Origin: Triangularia verruculosa
Lineage: Eukaryota > Ascomycota > Sordariomycetes > Sordariales > Podosporaceae
Direction: 5' to 3'
DNA: 64,000 nt
Assembly: GCA_033296885.1 (NCBI GenBank)
Contig: MU864003.1
Span: forward strand, 1 to 64,000
Each line of letters starts with the position of its first letter. Positions within the stretch are counted from its first letter, which is position 1. Positions 46,101-58,743 of this stretch are shown piece after piece. The translations under genes and the position numbers were made by a program. The notes under the pieces were generated by a model that ran no database searches, had not been told where the DNA came from, and saw only the letters and a program-made list of their open reading frames with translations.

Positions 46101-49100
46101 TGATGTTGTTTGCGCATAGCCATTGCTCAATGAGAAAGGGGCTTTTGGCTCAGGAGCTTTGCCAGATTGGAGAGGCAAGATGGTTCGTGATTCTAACTGC
46201 AAGACGTTTCCAGTGTGGAATATAGACAGGGTAAACAGCACTTGAAGGTTCAAGAAAGAAGCTTTGTTGTCGCCTTCTCGGAACTCGGGGCAGGTGCTCA
46301 CTTTCCCTTCCACCCGACACCTTCCTAGCCTTTTATGGTGTAGACTAAGCTCTATGTCTCCGCACCAAGTGGTCTCTTGTCTGCCAATTTCCTTACTCAC
46401 CTGGATTTCGCTAAAGTTCCACTGCTAGAAACTGTTCAATGAGGTTAGAGATGCCGGCAGTAGACGAGTAGGTCCCCGAAGCTGAACCCGGTTCACCATC
46501 ATTTCTAATTTCAAGACCTATGACCAGAGCAACCAAACAAGCAGCAGCAGACCTTCCCCAAGTCGACTCGTATCACCAAATCGACCAACCGATCTGTACC
46601 TATGAACTGCTCGTTCGCCACGATGTGTCAACCTACAAGAGACCACAACACCGGCCAGCACCGGCGCTACCCTACACCCTCAAGTCTTTCAGACAACAGG
46701 CTTGGCCCTGCCGACGGCGTTGCACAACCATTCAAACTCTCTCTGAACCAAGAATGGGATCAGACTTGTGGAAGCACGACCTACAAGGATCAATCCTGCC
46801 CGGAACTAGCTAGCACTGGGGTGATACTGCACATCGTGCATGAGTTACCACCGGGTGACGCTCTAGCAAAGCATTGAGGGCAAATATCGAAGGCACGGGA
46901 CAAGCGGTCAAGATAATGGGTGGCGTTTGGGTTCATCAGGGTGGCATCAGTCTCATTCACGGAAGCAAGGATACACTCGTATGGGGCCCGACAATGGAGC
47001 TAAACCGCAGGATCCTGTCGATGAGCTGATTCTCCCGCTCTTGTGGTCCACTTCGTGAGGATGGCGAGGTTGCAGGATCTTTTGGAAGCACTTGCAACAC
47101 CAACAGGATCCGGCGACATACCGACTTGCACCAAGTAGAAGCGAGCGCATTCGGGTAGCGTCTGTTGAGCATGATCACCCACTGAGATCATGGGAGGCGG
47201 GGGATTACAGCTTGCCAGCGACGGGAATTGTAACCTTAGTCGAGGCTCGACCGAATGCCTATTTCAGCATGAAGTCTGTGATCATGATGGCCGATAGCCC
47301 CTTGTGGAAACCCCTACTTCTTCGAGGCGCTTTGCCCAATATTTCGACGACTTCATGGGAGTCCTGCGGTGTCTCTTGCTCGCCCCGTACCCTATGTGTG
47401 CCAAACAGATGGGCAAAGGCGGCTACAAAGCACCAAGCGTCATGACACAGGCCTACAACATGGCCCTTCTCGGAGAAAAATACCGGCACCAACGGTATCA
47501 CAGGCAGAGTGGCCACCTGGCCAGGCGATGTCGAGCAGGTGAGTTCACGCGGCTACCCGCATCCTACCTGTACTTGCGAAAGTGTTCGAGAGTCAATAGC
47601 GGCTATCGTTTCGATCTAACAGGGCAACGAGCATCTCCCATCCTGATCCCATCCTTTCCAACAACACACCACAATTCCAGTTCGGTGTCTGGTTGAGCAT
47701 CTATATGGTCATGTTCACCACCTTGTCAGTTATCGACATGAATGATGGTGCTGAAGGATGCCTGCAGATGAGAAAAGGTGGGAGAGCTGCAGATATCGAA
47801 AGCGACTCGCAGAATCCAAAATTACCCGGACCTCAGATGAGGCCCAGTCGTGAGAGCAGCGTTGCCGGAGGAGCAGGCGCGCGCTCCGCCCAAGTTATAT
47901 TCCCAGGGACAAGGTAACAACAGAACTTTTGAATGCTTATCCAATAGCTTCATCGGCGTCAATGGCGAAGGATACGTACCAGCTCTCAGTCTCTAGTACA
48001 CCAACCAACAGACATATTTGGGACAGATCTTGCGACTGTAAGCGCGTTGACAGCCGCGCGCCGCCGGTTGATTTGGAGAGGAGCAGGTCCACAAGCTGGC
48101 CAGAGAAGGATTAAGCGCGGCTTCTATCTCAAATTGTGAGATGAATAGTCAGTTGGCCATGTGGAATGGGACATTCCCGACGGGAGAGCCTGTGGCGCGC
48201 GCTCCCTCGAACATACGGGACATAGCGTTCCCAGATGGATGGAGATATCGCTTCCAACACCAGGCGGCTACTGGAAAACACAAGCTTTTCTGATACATAT
48301 ATGTGTTGAGCTCCTGCCAGAGAGATGGATACCCTTCTGTTCCTCTCACCCAAGCTTCAGGACTCCATATCCCACCATCCACGAGCAAGGAATCCCACCT
48401 TCAGAACAGCAACACAACGTCCCGAGCTCATCAGTCCTCATAGCAGATCTGTTGATCTGTGCCTCATTCTATCGAATTGTCGCCATAATATCGGTCCGGT
48501 GTTGCTCAGAGGAAGAAACTCACGATAATTATCGTCGGGATATCGTTGCCGTTCAAAGCTGCGGTTGACGTCGTTTTGGTAAGCGGCAAGTTCTGACCAA
48601 TCAGAGACTCCTGAGCTAAGAATACAAATTTAGCGCCCATCCCTGCTGCAGGTTCCAGCGAGCTTAACCAATCACACGAGGCCACTCCAACCTCCAGGCG
48701 GTCGAGTCCCGACGCCATCACGATCTGCTGGTGCTTCTTCTTCTCTCTTCGTAGACACCCGCCTGCCAAGTGATTTTGGAGTGAGCTGTCTGTGAGTTTT
48801 ACCCAGATGTTGCCTCCTGTGCCCGCAAAGCAACAAATTAGCCCCCCAAAGAGCTTCCGCCTGCTGACTTCCTTTGGCCCCCCTCTAGACCTTCAGCCCG
48901 TCTAACTGGACAATTTTTGCATCCAGAGACGCATCGCATTGTGCCTGCCTGCCTTTCGGCCATACCCAGAAGGTAAGCAGAATTTTTGTTAGATATATCT
49001 GTCTCCCTTTTTTCTTCGTCGAAGCGCGGGCGAGGAAAACATTGAACACAGCGCACACGGGCATTCACCTGCAACCCTGTCACACCAAAGCATATCCCAC

Positions 49101-49831
49101 ATCTCAGCACATCACTGCCGCCCTGGCCCCTGTCCATACCGTCGCTTCTCGCTTGTCAAGGGAAACCCCACTCTGACTGGCTCCTAATTTGGCGCTGCTT
49201 TAAGCAACTATCACATTGGGCTGGTCCAACAGGAGCCGTTGCTCGCTCACCTCTTTCACCTCATCTTTTTTCCCCCATCTTTGAACTTTTGCCTCGTGCC
49301 TGGGGCTTTCAAAGGAGGATACTTGTCACAGCAGGGTTTTTTTTTCTCTTAAAGAGCCACGGGCTAACTTCCGGGTGTCGTTTGTTATTCAGGCCAATCC
49401 AATCAGCCTTTGCTCACCTGGCCTCATCGTGGGCTGGCCTACTTGAACAAACGAATAGCAGTGGCTGTTGCTTAGCTCCCGCCAACTTGTGAGCCGGAAA
49501 GCTAAAAGACAGTCCCCCAAGTCCCCAGACCACTGCTCTGGGATTCAAAGATACAGGGGTACAATTCCTAAACATCTGCGCGTGGGGAGCTGCTGTTAGC
49601 GCCTACTGTTTCGAGGGCGGACCCTCGTCCGTTTGACCCTCCCCCCGGCTTGCCTCACCGTCTTCATATACCTACCCGTTTCCCTACCCACCCTCCTGCG
49701 ACCTTTCTGCACCTCCGACTTCTCTTCACCACTGCCGGAGTTCTTCCCTCACCTTTGGTCCTCGAGGTGAGTTGACTGGTAGCCCAACACACGACATCCC
49801 ACACGGAGCCAGACCTTTCATCACCGTCACT

Positions 49832-50899
49832 ATGTCGTCAAAACCCACCCTCACCATCTCGACGCCCAAGACGGCAAACTTCCCTCATATCCCGCCCCCG
49901 CCCCATGAGCTTCGTTCTGCCACTTCTCTTCCCTCAGCCACCCCTCTGTCCGCTATCTCCAGGACGTCAGCTTTTCGGGACCCAATCCCCTCGTCTGCGC
50001 TCCCATCAGCCGGACTGCCCTCCGCCGGACCCTTCAGCGCTCTTTTCTCTGCCGGCCCTTATAGCGCTGCCCCCTTTAGCGCCACCATCAAGCTCGAGCA
50101 TGACCTTCAAAAGACCCCCATCACACCTCCAGTAGCATATACCGACTTTCTCAGGGGGATGGCCATGGTCTCTCCAGCTCTCGCTTCGCCACCACAAACG
50201 GGGAGGTCTGCTCTGAACCGAACCAGCACCGTTAGCACCGCCAGCAGCAATCTCAGCACCAGCAGCACCAGCAGCAGCGAGACAGCCGATTCTGATGGCT
50301 CGGAGAAGGACAAGGGCGAGCAGATCGAAAGTGGCCCATCAACAGCACGTTCAGACGTCAGCTGCGGGTGTGACAAGGAGGTGAAGGTCAAGGAAGAGGG
50401 GGCGGACCGAACAAAAAGCCCGAGACCTGCCCCTATTGACATCAAGCTGTCCAACACACCTCGAGGCTCTTCAAACTGCCCACTTTCTGCTCCCGCCGCT
50501 GGTGCCAATGCCACGGTATTCCCGAGCATGAAGCTTCCTGCTTCTCCAGCGATTTCCACCGCGGGCCTCTATTCACCAAGATCACCACTGAGTGCCGCCT
50601 CGGTCAGATCACCAGCATTTGACTGGGAGGCGGCGCTCAAATCTCGGCGACTAGCGCTTTCTCCTGGGTTGAAGCGCCCTGCAGCACCAGACACTCCCAC
50701 CACCGCCGCTAGCGCGCCTGGCGGCGCCACGAATACAAGCCCGCATAAGCACGCAAAGAAGGACTCGAGATCAAGTGTACGACATATCCGTGAAGTTGTC
50801 ACAAGGACAGTGACGTACACTCCGAGAATGGCACCAGCACCCAAGGGAAAGAGGAGGAAGATCGACCCAGAGGCTACCGCCACTGCCGCTAGGTCATGA
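49832..50899 (+). CDS. Ser/Pro/Ala-rich protein of unknown function, basic C-terminus
   Basis: The frame gives 355 residues from the ATG at 49832; the frame continues upstream without an ATG. The N-terminus has repeated S-A-x-P/F units (LPSAGLPSAGPFSALFSAG). A more ordered block, TPITPPVAYTDFLRGM, lies near 95-110. The middle is Ser/Thr-rich low-complexity DNA, and the C-terminus ends with RHIREVVTRTVTYTPRMAPA and the basic GKRRK, which looks like a nuclear localisation signal. I recognise no catalytic or DNA-binding domain. Composition, the basic tail and the very long upstream region suggest a nuclear regulator, but this is inference. Codon use is clean and the frame is much longer than its shadows. 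Confidence 0.75.
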   Translation: MSSKPTLTISTPKTANFPHIPPPPHELRSATSLPSATPLSAISRTSAFRDPIPSSALPSAGLPSAGPFSALFSAGPYSAAPFSATIKLEHDLQKTPITPPVAYTDFLRGMAMVSPALASPPQTGRSALNRTSTVSTASSNLSTSSTSSSETADSDGSEKDKGEQIESGPSTARSDVSCGCDKEVKVKEEGADRTKSPRPAPIDIKLSNTPRGSSNCPLSAPAAGANATVFPSMKLPASPAISTAGLYSPRSPLSAASVRSPAFDWEAALKSRRLALSPGLKRPAAPDTPTTAASAPGGATNTSPHKHAKKDSRSSVRHIREVVTRTVTYTPRMAPAPKGKRRKIDPEATATAARS

Positions 50900-53767
50900 A
50901 AGGTTCTGGAGGCGAGGAGGCGAGGACAACATGAAACAGCACCATGTACCGGCACAGGGAACCGGACATGTTAGTAATAATACCACCACAAGCTGTACAC
51001 AGCCGGCCATTGTTGTCGCCGACACTTTTCTTTTGTTTTAGGACCAACAACCGACATTTACCGCAATATATAACAGTGCTTCCAGACGAGATGAGGAAGA
51101 GCCGCGAACGTTCTTCAACGTCATCTCACGGAGGGACGAACAGCACAAAAACTATTTTTACTGGCGTCAAGGAGGAAAACACTTACCTAGTCGGAGTTAC
51201 CGGAGAGACGGGCTTTTTTTCCGATACGATGGAAAGGGGAAATGGTCACAAGGCGCAAACAAAGGGAGTGGATAACTGGCGTTGCGGGGCGGCGTCACTC
51301 CTTTGGGCTCATATTTTATGTTTTATCGATACCAATACAAGGAGGAAGATGATTCTTCTCATCGGAAGAAGACGATGACTGGATAGGGAAGGACAGGCAA
51401 GCAATGGAACCTCTTTTTGTTGGTTCATCACTGACGGGGGGCAACTGGGGGCTCTTTGGATATACCGAGCTTCTCTGGCTTCAGGTCTACTTTTTCCTCT
51501 CACACGACACATGGGTGTCAGAAAGGAGATGGATATAGGAAAGAATTGAAATTCCCAGTCAGATATTCCAACCGCATTTTGTTCCTCCTTGTGTGCCATG
51601 TCAAGAATGCTTCTTCATGCTAACTGAGGTGTCGATGTGTCCCTCGAACATAGCTCTTAATATCGCTTAACCAAAGACACAAAATCATGTTTACACTCAG
51701 CAAAGGCTGACTTGTAGCATTTTCCAATGATGCCAAAATTGAATTTCTAACCGTCCTCTTCTAGATAGACTTTTTGGAGAGGTTCCGCCCACTCGGTAGC
51801 AAACAAGTGAATTGACGGTACCAGGTTGTAGAAATCCTGGCCCCATCTCTTTTAGCTAACAGTAAATCTACTCTCACCATCTTTTGCGTTTTATGCTACG
51901 CTCGGTGCTTTCTATTTGTCGGGGCGGTGCTTGGCTGGGTCGAGATCTTCCCGGCCGGACCAGATCTCGAGGCCAGGTTGTGGATATGTATTGCGCACAT
52001 ATGTGCAGGATCTAATCTTTCTCTTTTCGTTTGACCGCTTGTATTCCTGCTAGGGCCTTCTCTCTCGCCGCCAGTGAAATGTGACAGGTGACTACACCGA
52101 GCTGAAGTCGTTTATTGAGTGGTTGGGGGGGTGGGGGGAAGGGTGGAAGCTCTTTCTGCAAGGGGGAGCTTTCGATGAGGGGCAGCGCTTATATCGGTGA
52201 GCTATGGGCTGGAATAGCATTGCTTTGTTTTTTTATACATGTATGGATCTTCATTCGTCATGATGGTAAAGGTGCCAAATAACTGTGGTGTCTCTGGATC
52301 TTTTTCCAACGAGGCGACCTGATCCAAAGACCATCAACACTGTGGGCATCTCAAGCATGCCTCTTTCCTCCTCCTCTCTCTCACCATGATCAACCCCCCC
52401 CCCCCCAAAAATCCTTAAAGCAGCGACCCTCGAACCTGCCCTAGAATAGCCTAGCCTTACCTAGCGCGAAATCCCCATAAAATCCGCCCGCATGGTCATG
52501 CCCCGCGGGCCGCCGTGACTGGTCCGCTCTGTCCACGGTGCCAGGGCAGCTAAGCGCTCAACTCAACAGTCAAAAGTGGGGCAGCTGTTTACCCTCTTTC
52601 TCTCTGTGCTTCTCTTTCCGTGTGTCGTCACTGCAGTTGCAGCTTATTCCCCCCCGGGCGCCGGCGCCGTGATTGGCTGGACTTGGTTGAGTGTTAAGCG
52701 CCCGGCGGGACTGTGTCCGGATCGCATCTTCTGAAGCTGTTTGGGGTTGAAGGCAGCAGTTGATCATTTGTGATAAATCTCGTCTCACGCTCGCAGGAAT
52801 GAGAGATGGGATTTTGTGCTTGATATTATTAAAATAACTTACTGTCCCGGGGGTTTGGGTCGGATCGTCAGGATGATCAGAGGTGTGGTCTCGTAGTAAG
52901 CACCCGTCCAAGTAAAGCGCCGGAGGCCTTCTCCGTGACGTGTTTTCTTCCTCCTGCAAGAATTTCTCATGGCTCACGGCTCACGGCATCGTTTGCATCG
53001 GATTCGGCTGAGGGGGCTAGCCAGAGACAGACATATCCCGCAACAGCTCTGGCTCCGGAGGAAGACCACCTTCATGGTAACCAGGGTGAGCAAATGCGGC
53101 CTCTCGGTGTACAGCGCACGTCAGCAAAGCACTCCGGGAATCCCAGCTACCGCCTCTCATTGGCTCTTCACCCAAATAGACCGTGCAGAAGCCGATCTGG
53201 GGGGTATGCCCTCGGGAGAGCCCTCCCAAGCGAGTGAGATGAGATTGCACATTCTTGCGTATTTTACCCATGACGAAGTCAACCCTCGACAAGAAGGGGA
53301 CAAAGTTGCAGCCGAGTTGAAAGCGAGAGGGATAATTCGACGGAAACGGAACCTCCCAATCTGAAACTGAAACGAGTCCAGGGTCGCTCACATCGAATCA
53401 GCCCCCCTGGATGTTGACGCCGACGGGATCTTTGCAGCTGCATGTTTCGAAGACGGGTAGAAGGTTTTGAAACGAACCGTCGTGATGAACTTCCTATATT
53501 TGGGATTCTGTAATCTTGTGTTTCCCAGGCCTCCACGTGTGCTACCATGCCTCCGAACTCCAGTCCAGCAGTGCTTTCATTGCCATTGTCCTGGAAGCTG
53601 TGCCGCATGGGGTGCCTGAGGTTAATAGCCATTTGATATCGTTCGGTATCCCCGTGACGAACCCAGAGCCAAGGGACGCATGTTGCTATTTCCATCTTGT
53701 CACACTTAGAGGGAGTAGCGTGATATCTTCCAGTAAGGCCGAGTAACAGTGTGATGCGATGTTTCCA
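50900..53767. other. 2.9-kb intergenic region
   Basis: This stretch lies between the 3' end of the unknown-function gene and the 3' end of FAN1. A poly-C tract sits at ~52397-52410. Frames up to 144 residues show no domain. No RNA gene is recognised. Confidence 0.5.
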
Positions 53768-56366
53768 TCACAACAGCGCTTGCACCTCTCTTGCCACGGC
53801 ATTGCACAGCGCAACCCGCACTCCTGCGCCGGTGAGTACGTGGATCCATAGTCGTTGTGTATCGCTGAGGCGGTCGTTGGCGCTCTTGACTTCTGCAAAC
53901 ATGACCTCTCCTTTCTGGCTGTTGTTATCGTCTCCGTTGGCTTGGGCACCGTCGTCTGATGTCCGCCACAGGACCAGATCTGGCACGCCGCCTCCGCGTG
54001 CCCTATAATCTTCCGCCATGACTTTGCAAACTGCAGCAAGTGCGCTGCCGTTGAAGCACGAGACGAGCTCCACCAAGTCATCAATCTCGAAGTCCCAGTT
54101 CAGCCCAACCACGCACGTTCGTCTCTCATGCTCCCGCTCGTATACTCCCCGCATAATCTCCTCGCCTCCACCGTTGGCAATCTCGACAAGACGATGATTG
54201 ATCTGACTGGCTCGGGCTGGATAGAACGCGTCCGTGTGGAGATCTAATGGGCATGTCTGGAAGGCCGTCTGAAAAACATTGGGGACGTAAACGAATAAAA
54301 CATCGAAGAACAAGTAGGCAAACAGTGTTCGGAGAATGCCACCTTCGCTGTGGTAGCCCTTCCATCCTTCCTTCCGGTAATATGATAGGCACATCTCCTC
54401 GACACTGACATGGGCCGCTTCCCCATCTTCATCAGGATCACCCAGCTCATCGAGCCACGTAGTCTTGGTGCTCGGTCCGCGGCCATTCTTGCCTCTGAGA
54501 TCTGGTTCATCTCTGACCAACTGGATGCCTTGTACTGTATGTTCTTCCGGTTCCCGCAGCTTCACATGGCCAAAATCATGCTGTAGACGACGTGGCACTC
54601 GTAGTCGCTTCTCTAATTTGAGAAGGCGCTTCTGAAGGTCGTAATGATAGATCAGGTGGCAGTTTCTATCCTCCAGTGCCGTCTCGCAGGTGATAAGAGC
54701 GATTTGCTGCCAATGCTTCTTTTGAGCTTCTGGATTGGTTGAAACAGGGTCCGGATCCACTTCCCACATGTACCGTTCTTCCACCAGTGCTTTGCGCTGA
54801 TACCATGAGCCGCGGCGGGCTGGATGAAAGAGGTGTTGGCTGAGCAGCTCGGTGAGAAGCAAGTGCTCCTCCCTGTACCGATGTAAGCGTCCGAGAACGT
54901 AAGCAGCCTTGTGGGCAATCCGTGTGAAGGCATGGGCGGCATTGAACCGACGGAGGTAGCTCCCTTCGCCAAACTCGTACACATGATCTTCTCGATGCTG
55001 TTCTTGCCTCGTCAATTCTCTCCAGCGACCAGATATGCTCTCAAAGATCTCTAGCACTTTTAGAAAGCCTGCTTCGCCAGGTGAGCCGTTGAACTCGAGA
55101 ACATTGTCCACCTCAAAGTCTTTGCGCATAGAGAGCTCAAATTCCAGAAGGCTTCGTCGGGAATCGAAAATGTTGGATGATCTACAGACAATGTAGTCAG
55201 GATAGTTTCTTCTTGCAATTTTAGCCAAGATAATCGCAGTCAGTGACTTCTCGGTCCATTCGGTTGACCGGTAGAAAACTAGATGAACACGCTCAAAGAG
55301 TTTGAAGATGAGTTCGGATAGCCGGACAAGTGGCCCTGTCATGGCAAGTATCTTTCTGAGAAAGTGAGAGTCCCTGTTTGCTTCGGTTCTTTCTCGACTG
55401 TCTTCTGACTCCTGGTCGCGAGACACTGTCGATTCATTCGTGTTCTGTCGGCTTAGACCCAAGGATAGTAGGCCAGCTTGTCTAGCACTTGTGCGACATA
55501 GAGCCTTTACCAGATCGGCCTTGTTCTTCCCCTGAACCTTGGCTTCTTTTGCGAGGGTCTTCAGTTCGTCCAGGCTCAACAACGGGGTGGCATCTGCCAT
55601 ACTTTTGATGTATGCCTGAGAGTCATCGGCAAACGTGAAGGTATCTCCTAACGACAACTCCTCCATAACGTCAGATGATTTCTTCCGTGAAGGACTTGTG
55701 CCATCAACCGGCAGTTCTCTAGGCTCCAACAGATTCTCGATAGCAAGACTGAAATCTGCGATGTCATTGCTATATGACGACTGGAGTCGTTCCAGGCGGT
55801 GCCAAGATGCGGTCTTACGCAAAAAGAGGCGAACATAACTGTGTACTGTCAGCGATATTGTCTGTAAGCTATGAATAGCGCCATACTCACAGATACTGAG
55901 TCTCATAACTCAGGTTTTGCCATTGCTCGAAAACATGCTTCTCTTTGGCATCAAATAGATGAGATTCATCCTCTAGAACAGTCTCCAAAGCAAGGTTGAA
56001 GGCATCGACATAGATAGAGCTCTTTCCTGGGACCCACTGCCGCTTCTCCAATCTGGTGGCGGTATTGTTTTTATCATCTTGAGGTTGAGATGATCGCATA
56101 GCCTCATACTGTTCAATAGCTTCTTTGTCTATGGGCACCACCGGCAACGAGCTTTCAAATGCTGTCTCGCATGACGGCAAGTTGGGGGTTTCGTCTGGGG
56201 ATATGTCGTTCTCATCCTCGCTATATTCCACTTCGGCGACCTTCCTCCTCTTCGTCGGAGTTGTGCGTTGTGCGCTGAGCTCAGGTCTTTTGTTGGAATT
56301 TCCCGATTCAGTGGCAAGCGGAGGCCGGCTCGTGCTGGGCTTGGATCTTTGAACAAAACGATCCAT
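53768..56366 (-). CDS. fan1: Fanconi-associated nuclease FAN1 homologue (VRR-NUC domain)
   Basis: Two exons (55891-56366, 53768-55838; 52-nt intron with GTGAGT donor) encode 848 residues; splicing gives ETQYLYVRLFLRK, typical of the family. A SAP-like motif (LLSLDELKTLAKEAKVQGKNKADLVKAL) lies at ~240-270. A TPR-rich middle follows, with RIAHKAAYVLGRLHRYREEHLLLTELLSQ and ALVEERYMWE. The C-terminal VRR-NUC domain shows the PD-(D/E)xK residues in GVPDLVLWR...VMFAEVKSANDRLSDTQ. No UBZ finger precedes the SAP part; a few Cys are present but not in a UBZ pattern, as in other fungal FAN1 proteins. FAN1 is a structure-specific 5' flap endo/exonuclease that unhooks DNA interstrand crosslinks in the nucleus, a role that overlaps with PSO2. 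It is divergent with the SDC1 gene. Confidence 0.95.
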
Positions 56367-56759
56367 TGTGAATTGAAAAGAGAGCGCTCAAGGACGTGGG
56401 CTATCATGGCGGAAGAAGGAAGAAGGAAGGGTTCATGTCAGCAACCCAGCTATGCGTCTTCAGTCATGCCACCAATGCAAGCCAGGCAGAAAGGTGAAGG
56501 CGCGCGACCCCTTGTCACAAGCCTTGAACCGAGAGCCAAGGTAACGCCAGATCCCGTGACCGCGCGTCAACAAAGGTGGGGCAATTTGCGCAAAGCACGA
56601 CCTAGAGCTTGCCATTGCATTGTTCCCAAACTGAAGCTCGAACCACCAAAAATCGCAAAGTCGCATCACAATCTTGAAAAGCTACCTTTCTGGACGCCAA
56701 CAATCGCCCATAAACTCTCACAGCCTGTCCAATTGTTATATAGCCCCGAGGAACCCACA
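56367..56759. promoter_or_regulatory. Short bidirectional promoter region FAN1/SDC1
   Basis: Only 393 bp separate the two divergent start codons. The stretch has to hold both 5' UTRs and both promoters. I see no TATA box in a typical position for either gene and no other feature. Confidence 0.5.
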
Positions 56760-57390
56760 ATGGCAGACCCGCCACCACCCCTAGAAGCCACAAACGGCAT
56801 TGTCAACCCTCCCGGCGATGTCCCAATGACGGATGCGCCAGTACAAGTACATCTTCCCTCCCTTCTTCGTCCCCAGTAAAAACCAAACAAACCTCTAACA
56901 ATTCCTCGCAAGCAACCCGCTTTCCCGTACAGCAGCACCCCAACGCCGCGAACAACAACCCCGATCCCGCTCCCCCACATCCCAGGCTTCACAGCCCCGG
57001 CTACAACAACCACCTCCACATCCCGCGCAACCTCCGTCCACCCCCCAGAACAGCAACAACAAGCCCCTCCTCCCACAATGGGAGCCACCACTGTCACAAC
57101 CCAGTCAACAACCACCATCCCAATGCCCTCCGAAGCCCCTCTCCACGGCGCTCCAGTGAGGCAGTACATCAACTCCAAGATCACAGGGGTGCTGCTTGAG
57201 GGGATGAAAATTGTCGCTAGGGAGCAGTAGGTTCCCTCCTCTCTCAACTCTCTTTTTGTAGCTCAAGGGCGATGGAGATTGAAAACTGACATGTTATGGC
57301 AGGCCGAAGGACCCCTTGAGAGTCCTTGGGGAGTATCTTCTTCAAAGAAGCAAAGAGATTGAGCAGCAGGAAGGGCAGAAGGGAGAGTAA
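56760..57390 (+). CDS. sdc1: COMPASS complex subunit SDC1 (DPY-30 motif)
   Basis: Three exons (56760-56846, 56913-57226, 57303-57390) encode 162 residues. The N-terminus is Pro/Thr-rich and probably disordered. The DPY-30 helix pair lies at ~108-148: PVRQYINSKITGVLLEGMK, then VAREQPKDPLRVLGEYLLQRS, spliced across intron 2. The first-intron acceptor at 56911-56912 (CGCAAG) was chosen because nearer AGs break the frame. SDC1 dimerises and binds BRE2 in the SET1/COMPASS complex, which methylates histone H3 lysine 4 in the nucleus. The family normally consists of small proteins with this motif at the C-terminus, as here. Confidence 0.92.
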
Positions 57391-57892
57391 GACATCAACA
57401 TGTCAAAACAGATTGGGAAGAAGCTTTTGAGGGAAATTGCTCGTGGTTATATCGACGACAGGCTATGGACTTGGGGCATGGCGTTCAGGCGAATGATCAC
57501 TCAACTTTGCATAAAAGAGATACCATTGAGGTTGCAGATTTGACATTTGGACATGTTAAATGGAAAGAAAGTGTTATGACATAATATTGGCGCTCTTCTT
57601 GACATGGTCATGGCATACCCGATGGAAATGGTCACTACACGTGGTCATGACTTGGATTTGGATACCCTGTGCACATTTGCAGTTTGTATAAAAGATCTAT
57701 CCGTAGAATGCAAGTTTCCTTTCCATTCACCGTGACTCCCGACTCCATATGGCCGTTGTTTACCAAACGTGCAAAAAGTACACAAGGGGGTATTTGCTTT
57801 TTTTTCCCAACCAAGATCCATATCACCACCCACTACCACCTCACCGAGAAATTCAACACTCCTCGGCTCGGTCGTAATCACCGTCTCATCGC
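57391..57892. other. Convergent 3' flanks of SDC1 and S13 genes
   Basis: The 502 bp hold both 3' UTRs. No gene, tRNA or clear repeat is seen. Confidence 0.6.
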
Positions 57893-58743
57893 TTAACCGA
57901 CGAGGGTGCTGGCAGTAGAGGACTCGTACTTCCAGGTGGGAGGGAGGACACCGACGGTCTTGTAGTAACGGGCCAGACGGTGGATACGGGACTCAATCAG
58001 AATGAGGCGGAACTTGCCATCCTTGTCCTTGCGGTTGCGCTCAAGGTGCTTGCGTACGGCGACAGCCTGTGGTGTCCATGTTAGAATACGGTGTTTGGCA
58101 GGAGTGATCTGAGACTCTGCATTTTTGCACCCAAGACGGACAAAAATGGCAGATATTTCTGGGAATAAGTTTTGACATACCTTCTTGATAAGAGAGAACA
58201 AGTCCTCAGGAAGGGCAGGGGCAAGGCCTTTACAACATCTCTCTGTCAGCGCATGACCAAACAGAGGCATAATTTGTTTCCATCTCTTATAGTCTTTGTC
58301 CATATTGCAACAACCGAGGCCGCTGCTCGTCTCGATCGAACGGACGGGGGAGCCGAGGACGTCGTCTCGAGCAGACCGGGAACTCGTTGCGCTTTACGTA
58401 GGAGGCATTTCTAGAATGGTTGTTGGTGTGAGTATTGTTCATTACGTACCGTTGCCCTTGAGGATCCGGAGGATCTTGTTGCCTGTCTTGCAGTCAGCAT
58501 TTTTGCGCCTGGCGTCGAAAAAGGTCAGAAATTCAACATACCAGTGACGACCTTGGTCTGGGCAACGCCGTGGGAGTCACGGAGGATGACACCGATCTGG
58601 GAGGGGGTAGCACCCTTCTTGGCGAGCTTGCAAATCTGGTCAACGACCTGCTCGGGGGTGGTCTTGAGCCAGGCGGGGGGGTTGCGGGAGTAGGGGACCG
58701 CGGAGGCAGAAATGCCCTTTCCGTTGGAGTGAAGACGACCCAT
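57893..58743 (-). CDS. rps13: 40S ribosomal protein S13 (uS15)
   Basis: Four exons on the minus strand (58542-58743, 58450-58482, 58181-58227, 57893-58066) give 151 residues, the usual length of eukaryotic S13. The start MGRLHSNGKGISASAVPYSR, the middle QIGVILRDSHGVAQ, then NKILRILKGNGLAPALPEDL and the C-terminal RLILIESRIHRLARYYK are diagnostic. The second exon is only 33 nt and the third 47 nt. S13 binds the central domain of 18S rRNA in the small subunit. Intron 2 (222 nt, 58228-58449) is long for this window. Confidence 0.98.

Larger units (their letters stand above)
38030..49831. other. 11.8-kb region without a supportable protein gene
   Basis: I read both strands for known motifs, long frames and spliced domain fragments and found none. 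Frames reach only ~170 residues, often two or three overlap, and none shows a recognisable family. Base composition is mixed and mostly not AT-rich, so this is not simply RIP-destroyed DNA, apart from ~42.93-43.06 kb. The region holds the hap2 promoter on the left and the promoter/leader of the gene at 49832 on the right. The latter probably has a 5' UTR intron, since CTCGAG|GTGAGT lies at ~49763. The one clear structure is the inverted repeat at 42843-43151. Long non-coding RNAs or genes with very short exons cannot be excluded. Confidence 0.5.

Noticed and set aside
52397..52410. Poly-C tract (also ~36881-36898, and poly-G at ~7659-7670)
   Set aside because: Simple homopolymer tracts, common in intergenic DNA; no function suggested.
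56268..56879. 203-codon plus-strand frame across FAN1 start and SDC1 exon 1
   Set aside because: It overlaps antisense FAN1 and runs through the SDC1 start; the SDC1 exon model with DPY-30 motif explains the coding signal.
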